Below the pieces are notes generated by a model. That model was given only the letters and a program-made list of their open reading frames with translations. It made no database searches and was not told the origin of the DNA. The translations under genes and the position numbers were made by a program. A stretch of DNA of 64,000 nucleotides from an uncultured Alphaproteobacteria bacterium (lineage in GTDB: Bacteria > Pseudomonadota > Alphaproteobacteria > HIMB59 > GCA-002718135): assembly GCA_902593125.1 (NCBI GenBank), contig CACJGU010000001.1, positions 112,774 to 176,773 of the forward strand, read 5' to 3'. Numbering within the stretch: position 1 is the first letter of the stretch; each line of letters starts with the position of its first letter. Positions 17,255-26,055 of this stretch are shown here, piece by piece.

Positions 17255-18525
17255 AGGTAGATACTTGCTATATAGCCTATGAAAATAACAGGTGTCCATT
17301 TTAGATGACCAAAAAATGTATAATACCCTCTAGCCTGACCCATTAAGGCTACTCCAGCTGCAGATCCAATTGATAATAAACTTCCACCTACACCAGTAGT
17401 GAGAGTTACTAGCAACCATTGATCTATAGACATTTCAGGTCTCATTGTAATTACTGCAAACATAACTGGAATATTATCGACAATAGCTGATAATACTCCA
17501 ACAATAGCGTTTGCCATTGTTGGACCTAGGCCAACATATAAAAATTCTGAAACTAAAGTAAGGTACCCTATAAATCCTAACCCACCTACACTTAATATTA
17601 CTCCAAAGAAAAATAATAATGTATCCCATTCAGCTCTTGATACTTTTTTAAAAAAATCAAATTTTTCATCTTCTACAGATGGATTGTGTGTTATTTTTAA
17701 GTAAAAAGAAAATAGACCCAGAAGACCTAGGCCAAACATCATTCCTAACATTGGTGGCAAGTGTAGAATATTATGGAAGTTAACAGCACTAAATATTGTA
17801 AATAATCCTAAAAAAATTATAAATTTTCCACCTCTTTTAATGATTACTTTTTCTGAACTAACTTCTGGTTTTTCCTTAGGGATAAAGAAATACATTACAG
17901 CTGCAGGAATTATATAATTAATTACCGATGGAAAAAATATTTTGAAGAAAGTAAAAAATTCAACGATACCTGCTTGCCATACCATCAAAGTAGTAATGTC
18001 ACCAAATGGGCTGAACGCTCCACCAGCATTTGCTGCTACGACTATATTTATACAACCAATTGAAATGAATTTTGAATTTCCTTTGCCACATGCCATGACT
18101 ACAGAGCACATAACAAGTGCAGTTGTTAAATTATCAGCAATAGGTGAAAGGAAAAAAGTTATGATTCCAGTAAATATAAAAAGTTGTCTAAAACTAAATC
18201 CTCTTGATGTTAATTGATATCTAACATTGTCAAAAACTTTTCTTTCTTCAAGAGCATTGATGTAAGTCATTGCTACTAACAAGAATAAAAATAATTCCGC
18301 AAATTCAAGAATATTATGTTCTAATGCATATTCTATCTTATGGGCATATTCTTTATCAGCAGCAAAATGGAAAGCAATAATTGCCCAAATAACTGCAGCA
18401 GAAATAATTACAGGTTTAGATTTACGTAAATGACTAAACTCTTCAGCCATAACTACAGCATATGCCAAAACAAATACTATTAGACTCAGAATGCCTACAT
18501 ATGAGGTTGTTAAATCTATTTCCAT
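17224..18525 (-). CDS. nhaD: Sodium:proton antiporter, NhaD type
   Basis: The 433-residue protein has about 12 helices of the ion-transporter superfamily. NhaD-type motifs include FLSPIADNLTTALVMCSVVMA near residue 130, NAGGAFSPFGDITTLMVWQAG near 165, and a second half with AIVDNIPVMFAVITM near 355. Both halves carry a DN pair, expected to bind Na+ or Li+. It exchanges sodium for protons at the inner membrane, fitting a marine cell with proteorhodopsin and H+-PPase. Its end overlaps thiP by 31 bases convergently, and its start overlaps the upstream hydrolase by 10 bases. Confidence 0.92.
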   Translation of the reverse strand: MEIDLTTSYVGILSLIVFVLAYAVVMAEEFSHLRKSKPVIISAAVIWAIIAFHFAADKEYAHKIEYALEHNILEFAELFLFLLVAMTYINALEERKVFDNVRYQLTSRGFSFRQLFIFTGIITFFLSPIADNLTTALVMCSVVMACGKGNSKFISIGCINIVVAANAGGAFSPFGDITTLMVWQAGIVEFFTFFKIFFPSVINYIIPAAVMYFFIPKEKPEVSSEKVIIKRGGKFIIFLGLFTIFSAVNFHNILHLPPMLGMMFGLGLLGLFSFYLKITHNPSVEDEKFDFFKKVSRAEWDTLLFFFGVILSVGGLGFIGYLTLVSEFLYVGLGPTMANAIVGVLSAIVDNIPVMFAVITMRPEMSIDQWLLVTLTTGVGGSLLSIGSAAGVALMGQARGYYTFFGHLKWTPVIFIGYIASIYLHVLMTDLPW

Positions 18526-19313
18526 AATTTCAAGTTAAATGCAATTACGTCTTTTTCAATGTTAAAATCGTATAAATTATTATGTATTGCTTCGTCAATA
18601 AAAACACTCTGTTTTTTAACTTTTGCTTTATTTAAAAGTCTAATACTGTGTTCATGAGGGACAATTTCATCTTTTTTGCCACTTATAATCAAAAGTGGTG
18701 ATTTAAGCTTATCAATCTTACTTAAATTATCAAATCTATCCTTAACTAAATATTTTGTGGGAAATATTCTATATCTTTTCATTGCTATTTCTGAAACGGA
18801 GGCAAATGGAGCTTCTAATACTATACTAAGAAAGCTATAGCGTATGCCGAGTTCAACTGCCACTCCAGAACCAAGTGATTCTCCATAAATAATAATTTGA
18901 TTTTTACTAAATTTAGTATTTTCTCTAACCCATTTTAAAACTGCTTCTCCATCTTTGTATAAGTTTTTTTCTGTGGGATTTCCTTTATTACCGCCAAAAC
19001 CTCTCCATGATAATATGATCACATTCCAATTTACATCTATATATTTTTTTATTCTATTGGCTCTATCACCTATATGATATGAATTACCTTGAAAATATAT
19101 CAATAATGGCAAATTGCTATTACCTAAATGATACCAAGAAAGAAGGTTTATTCCATCTTCAGTAGTTATGTAAATTTCCTTAGTTTTCAAAAGTTTATAT
19201 TCTTTAGGTGCGCCAGGATGACCAGAAGTGTTGAAAAGTATGCGTCTTTGAAGCGTGTAAAGCAAAAGTCCGGAAAAAAAATATAGAAAAATAGCTGAAA
19301 AAATGTAAACCAT
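18516..19313 (-). CDS. Alpha/beta hydrolase, membrane-anchored (BEM46/YqkD-like)
   Basis: The 265-residue protein has one N-terminal hydrophobic anchor (MVYIFSAIFLYFFSGLLLYTLQRRILF) and an alpha/beta-hydrolase domain with the nucleophile elbow GESLGSG (Ser near residue 145) and later Asp and His (GKKDEIVP, near 217, and EAIHNNLYDF near 245). Family members are serine hydrolases with unclear natural substrates. It reads into nhaD (10-base overlap), and its start lies only 9 bases from the divergent regulator gene, so the two promoters must overlap each other's coding sequence. Confidence 0.85.
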   Translation of the reverse strand: MVYIFSAIFLYFFSGLLLYTLQRRILFNTSGHPGAPKEYKLLKTKEIYITTEDGINLLSWYHLGNSNLPLLIYFQGNSYHIGDRANRIKKYIDVNWNVIILSWRGFGGNKGNPTEKNLYKDGEAVLKWVRENTKFSKNQIIIYGESLGSGVAVELGIRYSFLSIVLEAPFASVSEIAMKRYRIFPTKYLVKDRFDNLSKIDKLKSPLLIISGKKDEIVPHEHSIRLLNKAKVKKQSVFIDEAIHNNLYDFNIEKDVIAFNLKLWK

Positions 19314-19322
19314 AGTATTAAA

Positions 19323-19775
19323 ATGATAATAGATAAAAAAGTAATTGATCCATTAAGTACATATAACATGGCATTAAAGAAAATTGAAGAAAGTGGTATC
19401 ATTCCAACAAAACAAAGAAGAGTTTTAGCAAAAATTTTATTTGAAAAAGGAAATAGACATATTTCTGCAGAAAACTTATTTGATGAAGTAAAAAGAGAAG
19501 ACCGCAAGATTTCAATGGCAACAATTTACAATACCTTAAAACAATTTACTAATTTAGGTTTAATCAGAGAGATTGTAGTTGATAAAAACAAATCATTATA
19601 TGATACTAATAATAAACCACATTATCATTTGTATATTGAAGATGAAGGTAAAGTTCATGATATTCCAACAGATAATATTAATCTAAATTTACCATCAGTA
19701 CCCGCTTGTTTGAATCTACACAACATTGATGTAATCGTAAGAGTAAGATCACTTAAAGACGATAAAAAGAGATAG
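19323..19775 (+). CDS. Fur-family regulator, Irr-like
   Basis: The 150-residue protein has the Fur winged-helix (TKQRRVLAKILFEKGNRHISAENLFDEV, then MATIYNTLKQFTNLGLIREIVV) and the region after it, KSLYDTNNKPHYHLYIEDEGKVHDIP. This resembles rhizobial Irr (YDTN...HHHFY...DIP) rather than Fur with its Cys pairs. No CxxC zinc site and no obvious heme-regulatory Cys-Pro are present. In Alphaproteobacteria Irr controls heme and iron genes in response to iron status. It is the likely iron regulator here, but its targets are not visible. The 9-base gap to the divergent hydrolase suggests promoter overlap. Confidence 0.8.
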   Translation: MIIDKKVIDPLSTYNMALKKIEESGIIPTKQRRVLAKILFEKGNRHISAENLFDEVKREDRKISMATIYNTLKQFTNLGLIREIVVDKNKSLYDTNNKPHYHLYIEDEGKVHDIPTDNINLNLPSVPACLNLHNIDVIVRVRSLKDDKKR

Positions 19776-19781
19776 ATAAAT

Positions 19782-21707
19782 ATGCACAACTTAAAGTTGT
19801 GGAGTGCATCAAAAAATAATAATTTAAAAAAATTTATTGGTAAATTAAAAAATAATTTTGATTCTTATATTGATTTACATAAATGGAGTATTGAAAACAA
19901 AGATGATTTTTGGAAAGAAGTATGGAAATTTACAAAAATAATTGGTGATCTAAAAGGCAGAGTTTATCTTCATCACAAAGAATTTATAAAATGTAATTTT
20001 TTTCAAGATAGTAAAATTAATTATGCTGAAAATTGTTTAAATAAAGAAGATAATACAAATGCAATAATTTTTTATAATGAAAATAATTTAAAAAAATCCC
20101 TTACATGGAAACAATTAAGGGATAAGGTATTTAAATTATCCAATTTTTTTAAAAAAAATAATGTTAACAAGTTTGATAGAGTTGCTGCTGTTCTTCCAAA
20201 TTTACCTGAAACAGTTGTATGTTTTTTGGCGACATCACAAATTGGTGCAATCTGGACTTCTTGTTCATCAGATTTTGGAGAGCAGGCAATTATTGATAGA
20301 TTTAAACAAATTGAGCCAAAAATATTAATAGTTACTGATTATTATTATTATAATAGAAAAAAAATTAATACTACTTTAATTGTACCTAAAATTTTAGAAA
20401 AGATTTCAAGTATAGAAAAATTAATTGTTATTCCATATGAAAAAGAAAAAGCAAATTTAAATGTGGAATTCGATTATATTGAATGGAGTTCAATACAAGA
20501 GAAAAACAATAAATATGATATATTTGAAAGATTTAAATTTAATCATCCTTTGTATATTCTTTACTCCAGTGGGACAACTGGGATTCCTAAATGTATTGTT
20601 CACGGAGCGGGCGGTTCACTAATCCAACACAAAAAAGAGCATCAATTACATTGTAATATAAAAGAAAACGACAAAGTATTTTACTTTACCACTTGTGGTT
20701 GGATGATGTGGAATTGGTTAGTTTCTTCGCTAGCTTCAAATGCTTCTATTGTATTGTATGATGGATCACCTTTTATTCCAAAATACGAATACTTATTTGA
20801 AATAGCTGAGAAGGAGCAAATAACGTTTTTTGGTACTGGTGCAAAATATATAGACACATTAAGAAATCAAAAAATTAATATAAAAAAAGATTTTAAGCTA
20901 TCAAATATGGAGATTATTACCTCAACTGGCTCACCCCTAATGAATGAATCTTTTGAATATGTATATAAGTTTATAAAAAATGATGTTCATTTAGCATCTA
21001 TAAGTGGTGGTACAGATATTGTTTCATGTTTTGTGTTAGGAAACCCTTCACTTGATGTTTTTAGTGGGGAAATACAATGTGCAGGACTGGGAATGGAAGT
21101 AGATATTTTTGATGAAAAAGGGAATAGCGTAAAAGATAAAAAAGGAGAATTAGTTTGTAAATCTAGCTTTCCATCAAAACCACTATATTTTTGGAATGAT
21201 AAAAATTTTGAAAAATATAAGAAGTCATATTTTAAGATTTTTGAAAATATCTGGTGTCATGGTGATTATTGTAAAAAAACTATAAACAATGGTTATATTA
21301 TATATGGAAGATCAGATGCAACATTAAATTCTGGTGGTGTGAGAATTGGTACAGCTGAAATATATAGAGTGATTGAAAATATGAATGAAATTTCAGAAAG
21401 TTTAGCGGTAGAACATCAAGTTAGCAATGATACAGAAGTTATACTATTTGTGGTAATGAATAAAAATTACAAATTAGGAGATAAAATAAAAGAAAAAATT
21501 AAGATTAATTTAAAAAATTCCTTATCGCCCAAACATGTGCCAAATAAAATTTTTTCAGTATTTGAAATACCTAAAACAAGAAGTGGTAAAGTTGTGGAAT
21601 TAATGATTAAAAAAATTATAAATGGAGATGATATTTTTAATACAGAAGTGCTTACTAATCCACATTGCCTTAAAGAGTATCAAGATATATATAATTTAAT
21701 TAATTAA
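19782..21707 (+). CDS. aacS: Acetoacetyl-CoA synthetase
   Basis: The 641-residue protein is a full-length ANL-superfamily acyl-CoA synthetase of the acetoacetate-CoA ligase type. The P-loop-like YSSGTTGIPKCIVHGAGG is near residue 265, followed by the signature TTCGWMMWNWLVSSL. SGGTDIVSCF, YGRSDATLNSGGVRIGTAEIYRVIE and the terminal TRSGKVVE Lys follow. It activates acetoacetate with ATP and CoA, letting the cell use ketone bodies or recycle acetoacetate from acyl chains. It starts 6 bases after the Irr-like gene and is followed directly by the oxidoreductase gene, so the three are probably co-transcribed. Confidence 0.93.
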   Translation: MHNLKLWSASKNNNLKKFIGKLKNNFDSYIDLHKWSIENKDDFWKEVWKFTKIIGDLKGRVYLHHKEFIKCNFFQDSKINYAENCLNKEDNTNAIIFYNENNLKKSLTWKQLRDKVFKLSNFFKKNNVNKFDRVAAVLPNLPETVVCFLATSQIGAIWTSCSSDFGEQAIIDRFKQIEPKILIVTDYYYYNRKKINTTLIVPKILEKISSIEKLIVIPYEKEKANLNVEFDYIEWSSIQEKNNKYDIFERFKFNHPLYILYSSGTTGIPKCIVHGAGGSLIQHKKEHQLHCNIKENDKVFYFTTCGWMMWNWLVSSLASNASIVLYDGSPFIPKYEYLFEIAEKEQITFFGTGAKYIDTLRNQKINIKKDFKLSNMEIITSTGSPLMNESFEYVYKFIKNDVHLASISGGTDIVSCFVLGNPSLDVFSGEIQCAGLGMEVDIFDEKGNSVKDKKGELVCKSSFPSKPLYFWNDKNFEKYKKSYFKIFENIWCHGDYCKKTINNGYIIYGRSDATLNSGGVRIGTAEIYRVIENMNEISESLAVEHQVSNDTEVILFVVMNKNYKLGDKIKEKIKINLKNSLSPKHVPNKIFSVFEIPKTRSGKVVELMIKKIINGDDIFNTEVLTNPHCLKEYQDIYNLIN

Positions 21708-21708
21708 T

Positions 21709-22695
21709 ATGCCAAAAAGAATAGTTGTTACAAAACTTGGTGGACCTGAAGTTTTAAAATATGAAGAATATAAACTTCCTATAAATTTACCAAAATCAAT
21801 GGTTCGTATTAAACATACGTCTATTGGAATTAATTTTATCGACACATATCATAGAACAGGTGTTTATCCATTGCCTTTAGAATTTCCATTTTGCCCAGGC
21901 TTAGAGGCAGCAGGCAATATTATTGAAGTTGGAGAAGATGTAAAAGAATTTAAAGTTGGAGATAGGGTTGCTTATTCATATAGCCCTCCTCTAGGTGCAT
22001 ATTGTGAAATTAGAGATTTTGATGCGGATAAGATAGTAAAACTACCAGAATATATTTCAAATGATGAAGCTGCTTCAATTTTATTACAAGGTATGACGGT
22101 AGAATACTTATTTGAAAGATTATATAAAATTCAAAAAGATGAAAAATTTTTGTTTCATGCAGCTGCAGGAGGTGTTGGATTAATAGCTTGTCAATGGGCA
22201 AGATCTGTGGATGCTAAAATGATAGGCACTGTAGGTACTGAAGAAAAATCAAAATTAGCTAAAAGTAATGGCTGTGAATATACTATCAATTATAAAAAAA
22301 ATGATGTTTATGAAAATGTGCTTAATCTAACCAATAAAGAGCTTGTTAATGTTGTTTATGATGGTGTAGGGAAAGATACCTTTGAAACATCTTTACGATG
22401 TTTAAATTTTAGAGGATTAATGGTCTCATTTGGTCAGTCTTCAGGAATGGTAAAAGATGTAAACTTACATAGTACCTTTAATCCAAAAAGTTTATATTAC
22501 ACACGCCCAACATTAATGCACTATATAAGAAATAGACATGATTTAGATAATTCTAGTAACAAACTATTCAATAAGATTAAAAATAAAGAAATAAAACCGA
22601 ATATATACAAGGCCTTTAAACTTTCTGAAGCATCAGAGGCGCATAAACTTATTCAATCTAGAGAGTCTACGGGGTCAATAATTCTTAATCCTTAG
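21709..22695 (+). CDS. Zinc-free medium-chain oxidoreductase (quinone oxidoreductase-like)
   Basis: The 328-residue MDR protein has the N-terminal GroES-like part (SIGINFIDTYHRTGVYPLPLEFPFCPGLEAAG), the nucleotide loop AAAGGVGLIACQWA near residue 145, and lacks the catalytic and structural zinc cysteines of alcohol dehydrogenases. This makes it a zeta-crystallin/QOR type NADPH-dependent reductase. The substrate may be a quinone or an enone. It starts 1 base after the aacS stop, so is in the same operon, and its stop codon abuts the 3' end of the convergent tRNA-Glu gene. Confidence 0.88.
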   Translation: MPKRIVVTKLGGPEVLKYEEYKLPINLPKSMVRIKHTSIGINFIDTYHRTGVYPLPLEFPFCPGLEAAGNIIEVGEDVKEFKVGDRVAYSYSPPLGAYCEIRDFDADKIVKLPEYISNDEAASILLQGMTVEYLFERLYKIQKDEKFLFHAAAGGVGLIACQWARSVDAKMIGTVGTEEKSKLAKSNGCEYTINYKKNDVYENVLNLTNKELVNVVYDGVGKDTFETSLRCLNFRGLMVSFGQSSGMVKDVNLHSTFNPKSLYYTRPTLMHYIRNRHDLDNSSNKLFNKIKNKEIKPNIYKAFKLSEASEAHKLIQSRESTGSIILNP

Positions 22696-22770
22696 TGGCG
22701 ACCCCTAGGAGAATCGAACTCCTCTTTTCAGGATGAAAACCTGATGTCCTAACCGATAGACGAAGGGGTC
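22696..22770 (-). tRNA. tRNA-Glu (anticodon TTC)
   Basis: A 75-base cloverleaf on the minus strand: acceptor GACCCCT, anticodon loop TTTTCAT on a TCAGG/CCTGA stem, T-loop TTCGATT, and encoded CCA (complement at 22696-22698). Its last base lies right next to the TAG of the convergent quinone oxidoreductase gene. Confidence 0.95.
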
Positions 22771-22814
22771 TATTGAGAGGTATATAGTAGAAATAATAAT
22801 ATTTTTCAAATTAT

Positions 22815-24560
22815 TTAATTAATTAGTTTTATGTCTAAAATTTGAATTTGAGGTGCTTGACTATTAGCAAAGTTATCTCTCTTAACAGAGCATAGAAAAA
22901 CAAATTTATTTACCTTATATTTTGATAAATACTCATGATGTTCAGTATTAACGGAATTAAAGTAGATTCCTTTTAAATTTATACCTAATTGATTTTGAAA
23001 AAATATTAAAATATGAGCGTCTTTAATAATTTTTATATTATCAATTACTATGTCTTTAATCATGAAAATTGGTTCTTCATTTCCTTTTCCAAATGGCTCC
23101 ATTAATTCTAACATATCTAAAAATTGATTATTGATTTGATCTACTGATATTTCAGAGTCGTAAAAAATTATTTTTTTAAATAAGTTTTGATCAAATTGTG
23201 AAAATTTTTTTTCTAAATAATTATTTATATTTACAAGCTGGTTTTTTTTTAATTTTAATCCAACTGCCATTAAGTGCCCACCTCCATCTTCAATTAAATT
23301 ATTACTTTTTAATTCATGGATTATAGTACCGATATCAATATTATCAATTGATCTTCCAGATCCTAATCCAATTTCATTATTAAAAGAAAGTATAAAAGTT
23401 GGTTTATTATATATTGAAGCTATTTTGCTAGCCACAATTCCTAAAACGCCATGGTGCCAATTATCCTTATAAATAAGAAAATAATTTTTATCTTTTTGTT
23501 CATTTATTTGAAGAAGTGCCTCATCATAAATTTTTTTTTCGATAATTTTTCTTTTTTCATTAATTAAAAATAATTTTCTAGAAATAATATCTATATCATT
23601 CTCGTCATTAGATATTAAAAGTTTTGATGCTAAAGAAGAATCGTCAATTCTGCTTGCGGCATTAATTTGTGGGCCAATAAAATAACCTATGTCTTTAGCA
23701 GAAGGAGTAAATGATATTTTTGAATTATCTATCATTTTCGCAATACTTTTATTTTTTCTCTTAATAATTAGCTCTAGACCTTTTTTTACTAAAACTCTGT
23801 TATAATTTTTAATATTAACAATGTCACAAATTGTACCTAATGCAACTAAATCTAAAAGAAACAATAAATTAGGTTCTTTGATTTGAGAAAATAATTCCAA
23901 TTCTCTTATTTTTTTTCTTAAAGCCATAATAAATAGAAATGTCACACCAACAGCAGCAAAATCCTTATAGTTATTTTGTTCGTCGAATCTATTAGGGTTA
24001 ATTATTGAATGTACTTTTGGTAATTTAAATTCACTTAAATGATGATCAATAACAATGACATCAATATTTTTGAAATCTGGATGATCAATTGTATTAAATG
24101 ATGAAGTTCCACAGTCAAGAGTGAATAATAATTTTACATTTTCTTTTAACATATCTTTCATCAATCTAATATTGGGACCATATCCTTCAGATAATCTATT
24201 GGGGATTCTATAAATTATATTTTTAGTAAAATTATTTAAAAATTTTACTAAAATAGATACAGATGTACTCCCATCAACATCATAATCAGCTATAATTCCA
24301 ATTTTTTCATTATTTTTTAATGCTTCAACACATCTTGTTATTCCTTTTTCCATATCTTTTAATTCAAATGGATTTGGTATATCGTAATCTATTGTGGGTT
24401 TCACATAATGATCATAATTCTCTTCATTTACCCCTCTAGCAATTAGTAGTTTTGCAAATAATTCTGAAATTATTTTTTTTTGAGATAAACTTTTAATTAA
24501 ATTATCATCAATGAGTTTTTCTTTCCATTTATTATAAGATAATGAGGTATTGTTTATCAC
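22815..24560 (-). CDS. recJ: Single-stranded-DNA-specific exonuclease RecJ
   Basis: The 581-residue protein has the DHH phosphoesterase motifs I-IV (IIADYDVDGSTSVSIL near 98, LDCGTSS, VIVIDHHLSEF near 160, DLVALGTICDIV), the DHHA1 part and the RecJ OB-like domain. It degrades single-stranded DNA 5' to 3' in recombination and mismatch repair. The start is GTG (24560). It ends the rplM-rpsI-argC-lipoprotein-hom-recJ run and lies 5 bases after hom. Length matches RecJ. Confidence 0.96.
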   Translation of the reverse strand: MINNTSLSYNKWKEKLIDDNLIKSLSQKKIISELFAKLLIARGVNEENYDHYVKPTIDYDIPNPFELKDMEKGITRCVEALKNNEKIGIIADYDVDGSTSVSILVKFLNNFTKNIIYRIPNRLSEGYGPNIRLMKDMLKENVKLLFTLDCGTSSFNTIDHPDFKNIDVIVIDHHLSEFKLPKVHSIINPNRFDEQNNYKDFAAVGVTFLFIMALRKKIRELELFSQIKEPNLLFLLDLVALGTICDIVNIKNYNRVLVKKGLELIIKRKNKSIAKMIDNSKISFTPSAKDIGYFIGPQINAASRIDDSSLASKLLISNDENDIDIISRKLFLINEKRKIIEKKIYDEALLQINEQKDKNYFLIYKDNWHHGVLGIVASKIASIYNKPTFILSFNNEIGLGSGRSIDNIDIGTIIHELKSNNLIEDGGGHLMAVGLKLKKNQLVNINNYLEKKFSQFDQNLFKKIIFYDSEISVDQINNQFLDMLELMEPFGKGNEEPIFMIKDIVIDNIKIIKDAHILIFFQNQLGINLKGIYFNSVNTEHHEYLSKYKVNKFVFLCSVKRDNFANSQAPQIQILDIKLIN

Positions 24561-24565
24561 AAATT

Positions 24566-25864
24566 TTAATCGTCATGAATTGGTAAAATTGTTATTTTTT
24601 CTTTAACAAATTCATGATCTTCTAAAGTATTTATAACGTCAGTTAATATTTCTCTTTGAATTTTATGTGTAGTTATAAGTATAGGTATAGGAGAATTAGA
24701 TTTTGCACTCTCTGGTAGTTGCAGTATTTTTTCAACTGATATACCAGTTTCAGTAAAGAGATTTGTTATAGTTGACAATACCCCAGGTTTATCATCAGTC
24801 ATAATCCTCAAATAGTATCTATTTATTATTTTTTTTAATGGATATTTTTCAAATTTTATTAATTTTTCAACCTCAAAACCTAAATTATTAAACTTTGTAT
24901 TTTGAGATATATAAAATATGTCAGAAAGAACTGAACTAGCAGTGGGTTTACCTCCTGCTCCTTGCCCTTCTACAAAAAGATTATCTAAATGATCTGACTC
25001 AATATTTATTGCATTTAAAGCATCTCCCACATTCGCTAAGGGATTATTTTTATTTATAAGCTTTGGTGATGTAAAATTAGATATTTCATTATCATTAATA
25101 AAAGATTCTGAAATTAATTTAATACTATATCCTAATTTTTTAGAAAAATTAATATCTTCAATTTTTATATTAGAAATACCTTGAATATAATTATTACTGA
25201 AATCCAAAGAGGTGCCATAACATAATGTTGAAAGTATTGTAAGTTTATGAGCAGCGTCATAACCACCAATATCTAATTTAGATTCATGATCGGATGTAAA
25301 ACCTTTCTCCTTTGCGATATTCAAAACTTCATCAAAGGATAAATTATCTTCATCCATTTTAGATAATATATAATTAGTAGTTCCATTAAGAATACCAGAT
25401 ATTTTTATTATTTTATTTAGAGATATATCGTCCTTAATTAACTTAATGATTGGTATTCCACCTGCTACTGCAGCCTCAAAAGTTAGCGCTAGTTTATTTT
25501 TTTCAGCAAGTAAAAATAGATCTTTTCCGTGCTGAGAAATTAGTGCCTTATTTCCAGTAACTACATGTTTATTATTATTCAATGATAATTTAATTAGATC
25601 GTAACTAATACCTTTTTCTTGTCCAATCAATTCAACAATTATATCGCACCCATTTAATGAAGCCATATCTAAGGGATTGTCAAACCATCTATATTTATCA
25701 ATATTAAAATTTCTTTTTTTATTTTTTTGATTGGCAGATATACCTAGTATATTTATTTCCAAAGAATGTTTCTTTTTAAATAAAATATTATTTTCTTCTA
25801 TTGATTGAATTAGTGCTGTACCAACGTTACCAAGTCCAGCTATACAAATATTGATTTTTTTCAT
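24566..25864 (-). CDS. hom: Homoserine dehydrogenase
   Basis: The 432-residue protein has the Rossmann NAD(P) motif GLGNVGTALI at its start, the catalytic domain signature GILNGTTNYILSKM near residue 175, and a C-terminal ACT domain (RIMTDDKPGVLSTITNLFTETGISVEKI). It reduces aspartate semialdehyde to homoserine for threonine, isoleucine and methionine synthesis. The ACT part suggests allosteric control by an amino acid, commonly threonine. It is 2 bases from the small lipoprotein gene upstream. Confidence 0.96.
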   Translation of the reverse strand: MKKINICIAGLGNVGTALIQSIEENNILFKKKHSLEINILGISANQKNKKRNFNIDKYRWFDNPLDMASLNGCDIIVELIGQEKGISYDLIKLSLNNNKHVVTGNKALISQHGKDLFLLAEKNKLALTFEAAVAGGIPIIKLIKDDISLNKIIKISGILNGTTNYILSKMDEDNLSFDEVLNIAKEKGFTSDHESKLDIGGYDAAHKLTILSTLCYGTSLDFSNNYIQGISNIKIEDINFSKKLGYSIKLISESFINDNEISNFTSPKLINKNNPLANVGDALNAINIESDHLDNLFVEGQGAGGKPTASSVLSDIFYISQNTKFNNLGFEVEKLIKFEKYPLKKIINRYYLRIMTDDKPGVLSTITNLFTETGISVEKILQLPESAKSNSPIPILITTHKIQREILTDVINTLEDHEFVKEKITILPIHDD

Positions 25865-25866
25865 AA

Positions 25867-26055
25867 TTAATTATTCATTTTATAATCATTAATACATTTA
25901 TCTATATTTTTTTTATCAGTATTTATGCTAGTACAATAGTCTGATATTTCCTCACTAGATAATTTAATATTCTTAAAATCTGGAACATTATCAATATCTG
26001 GATATCCACATGATATAGTAAAGAAAAACAATACTATTAAATAAAAATTTTTCAT
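25867..26055 (-). CDS. Small predicted lipoprotein of unknown function
   Basis: The 62-residue protein has a short signal peptide with the lipobox end TISC and modified Cys at residue 16. The mature peptide of about 47 residues is acidic and Asp/Asn-rich, with two further cysteines (DYCTS and DKCIN) that could pair. I do not recognise a family. It overlaps argC by 1 base (ATG/TAA) and lies 2 bases from hom, so it is embedded in the operon and likely expressed. Confidence 0.6.
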   Translation of the reverse strand: MKNFYLIVLFFFTISCGYPDIDNVPDFKNIKLSSEEISDYCTSINTDKKNIDKCINDYKMNN

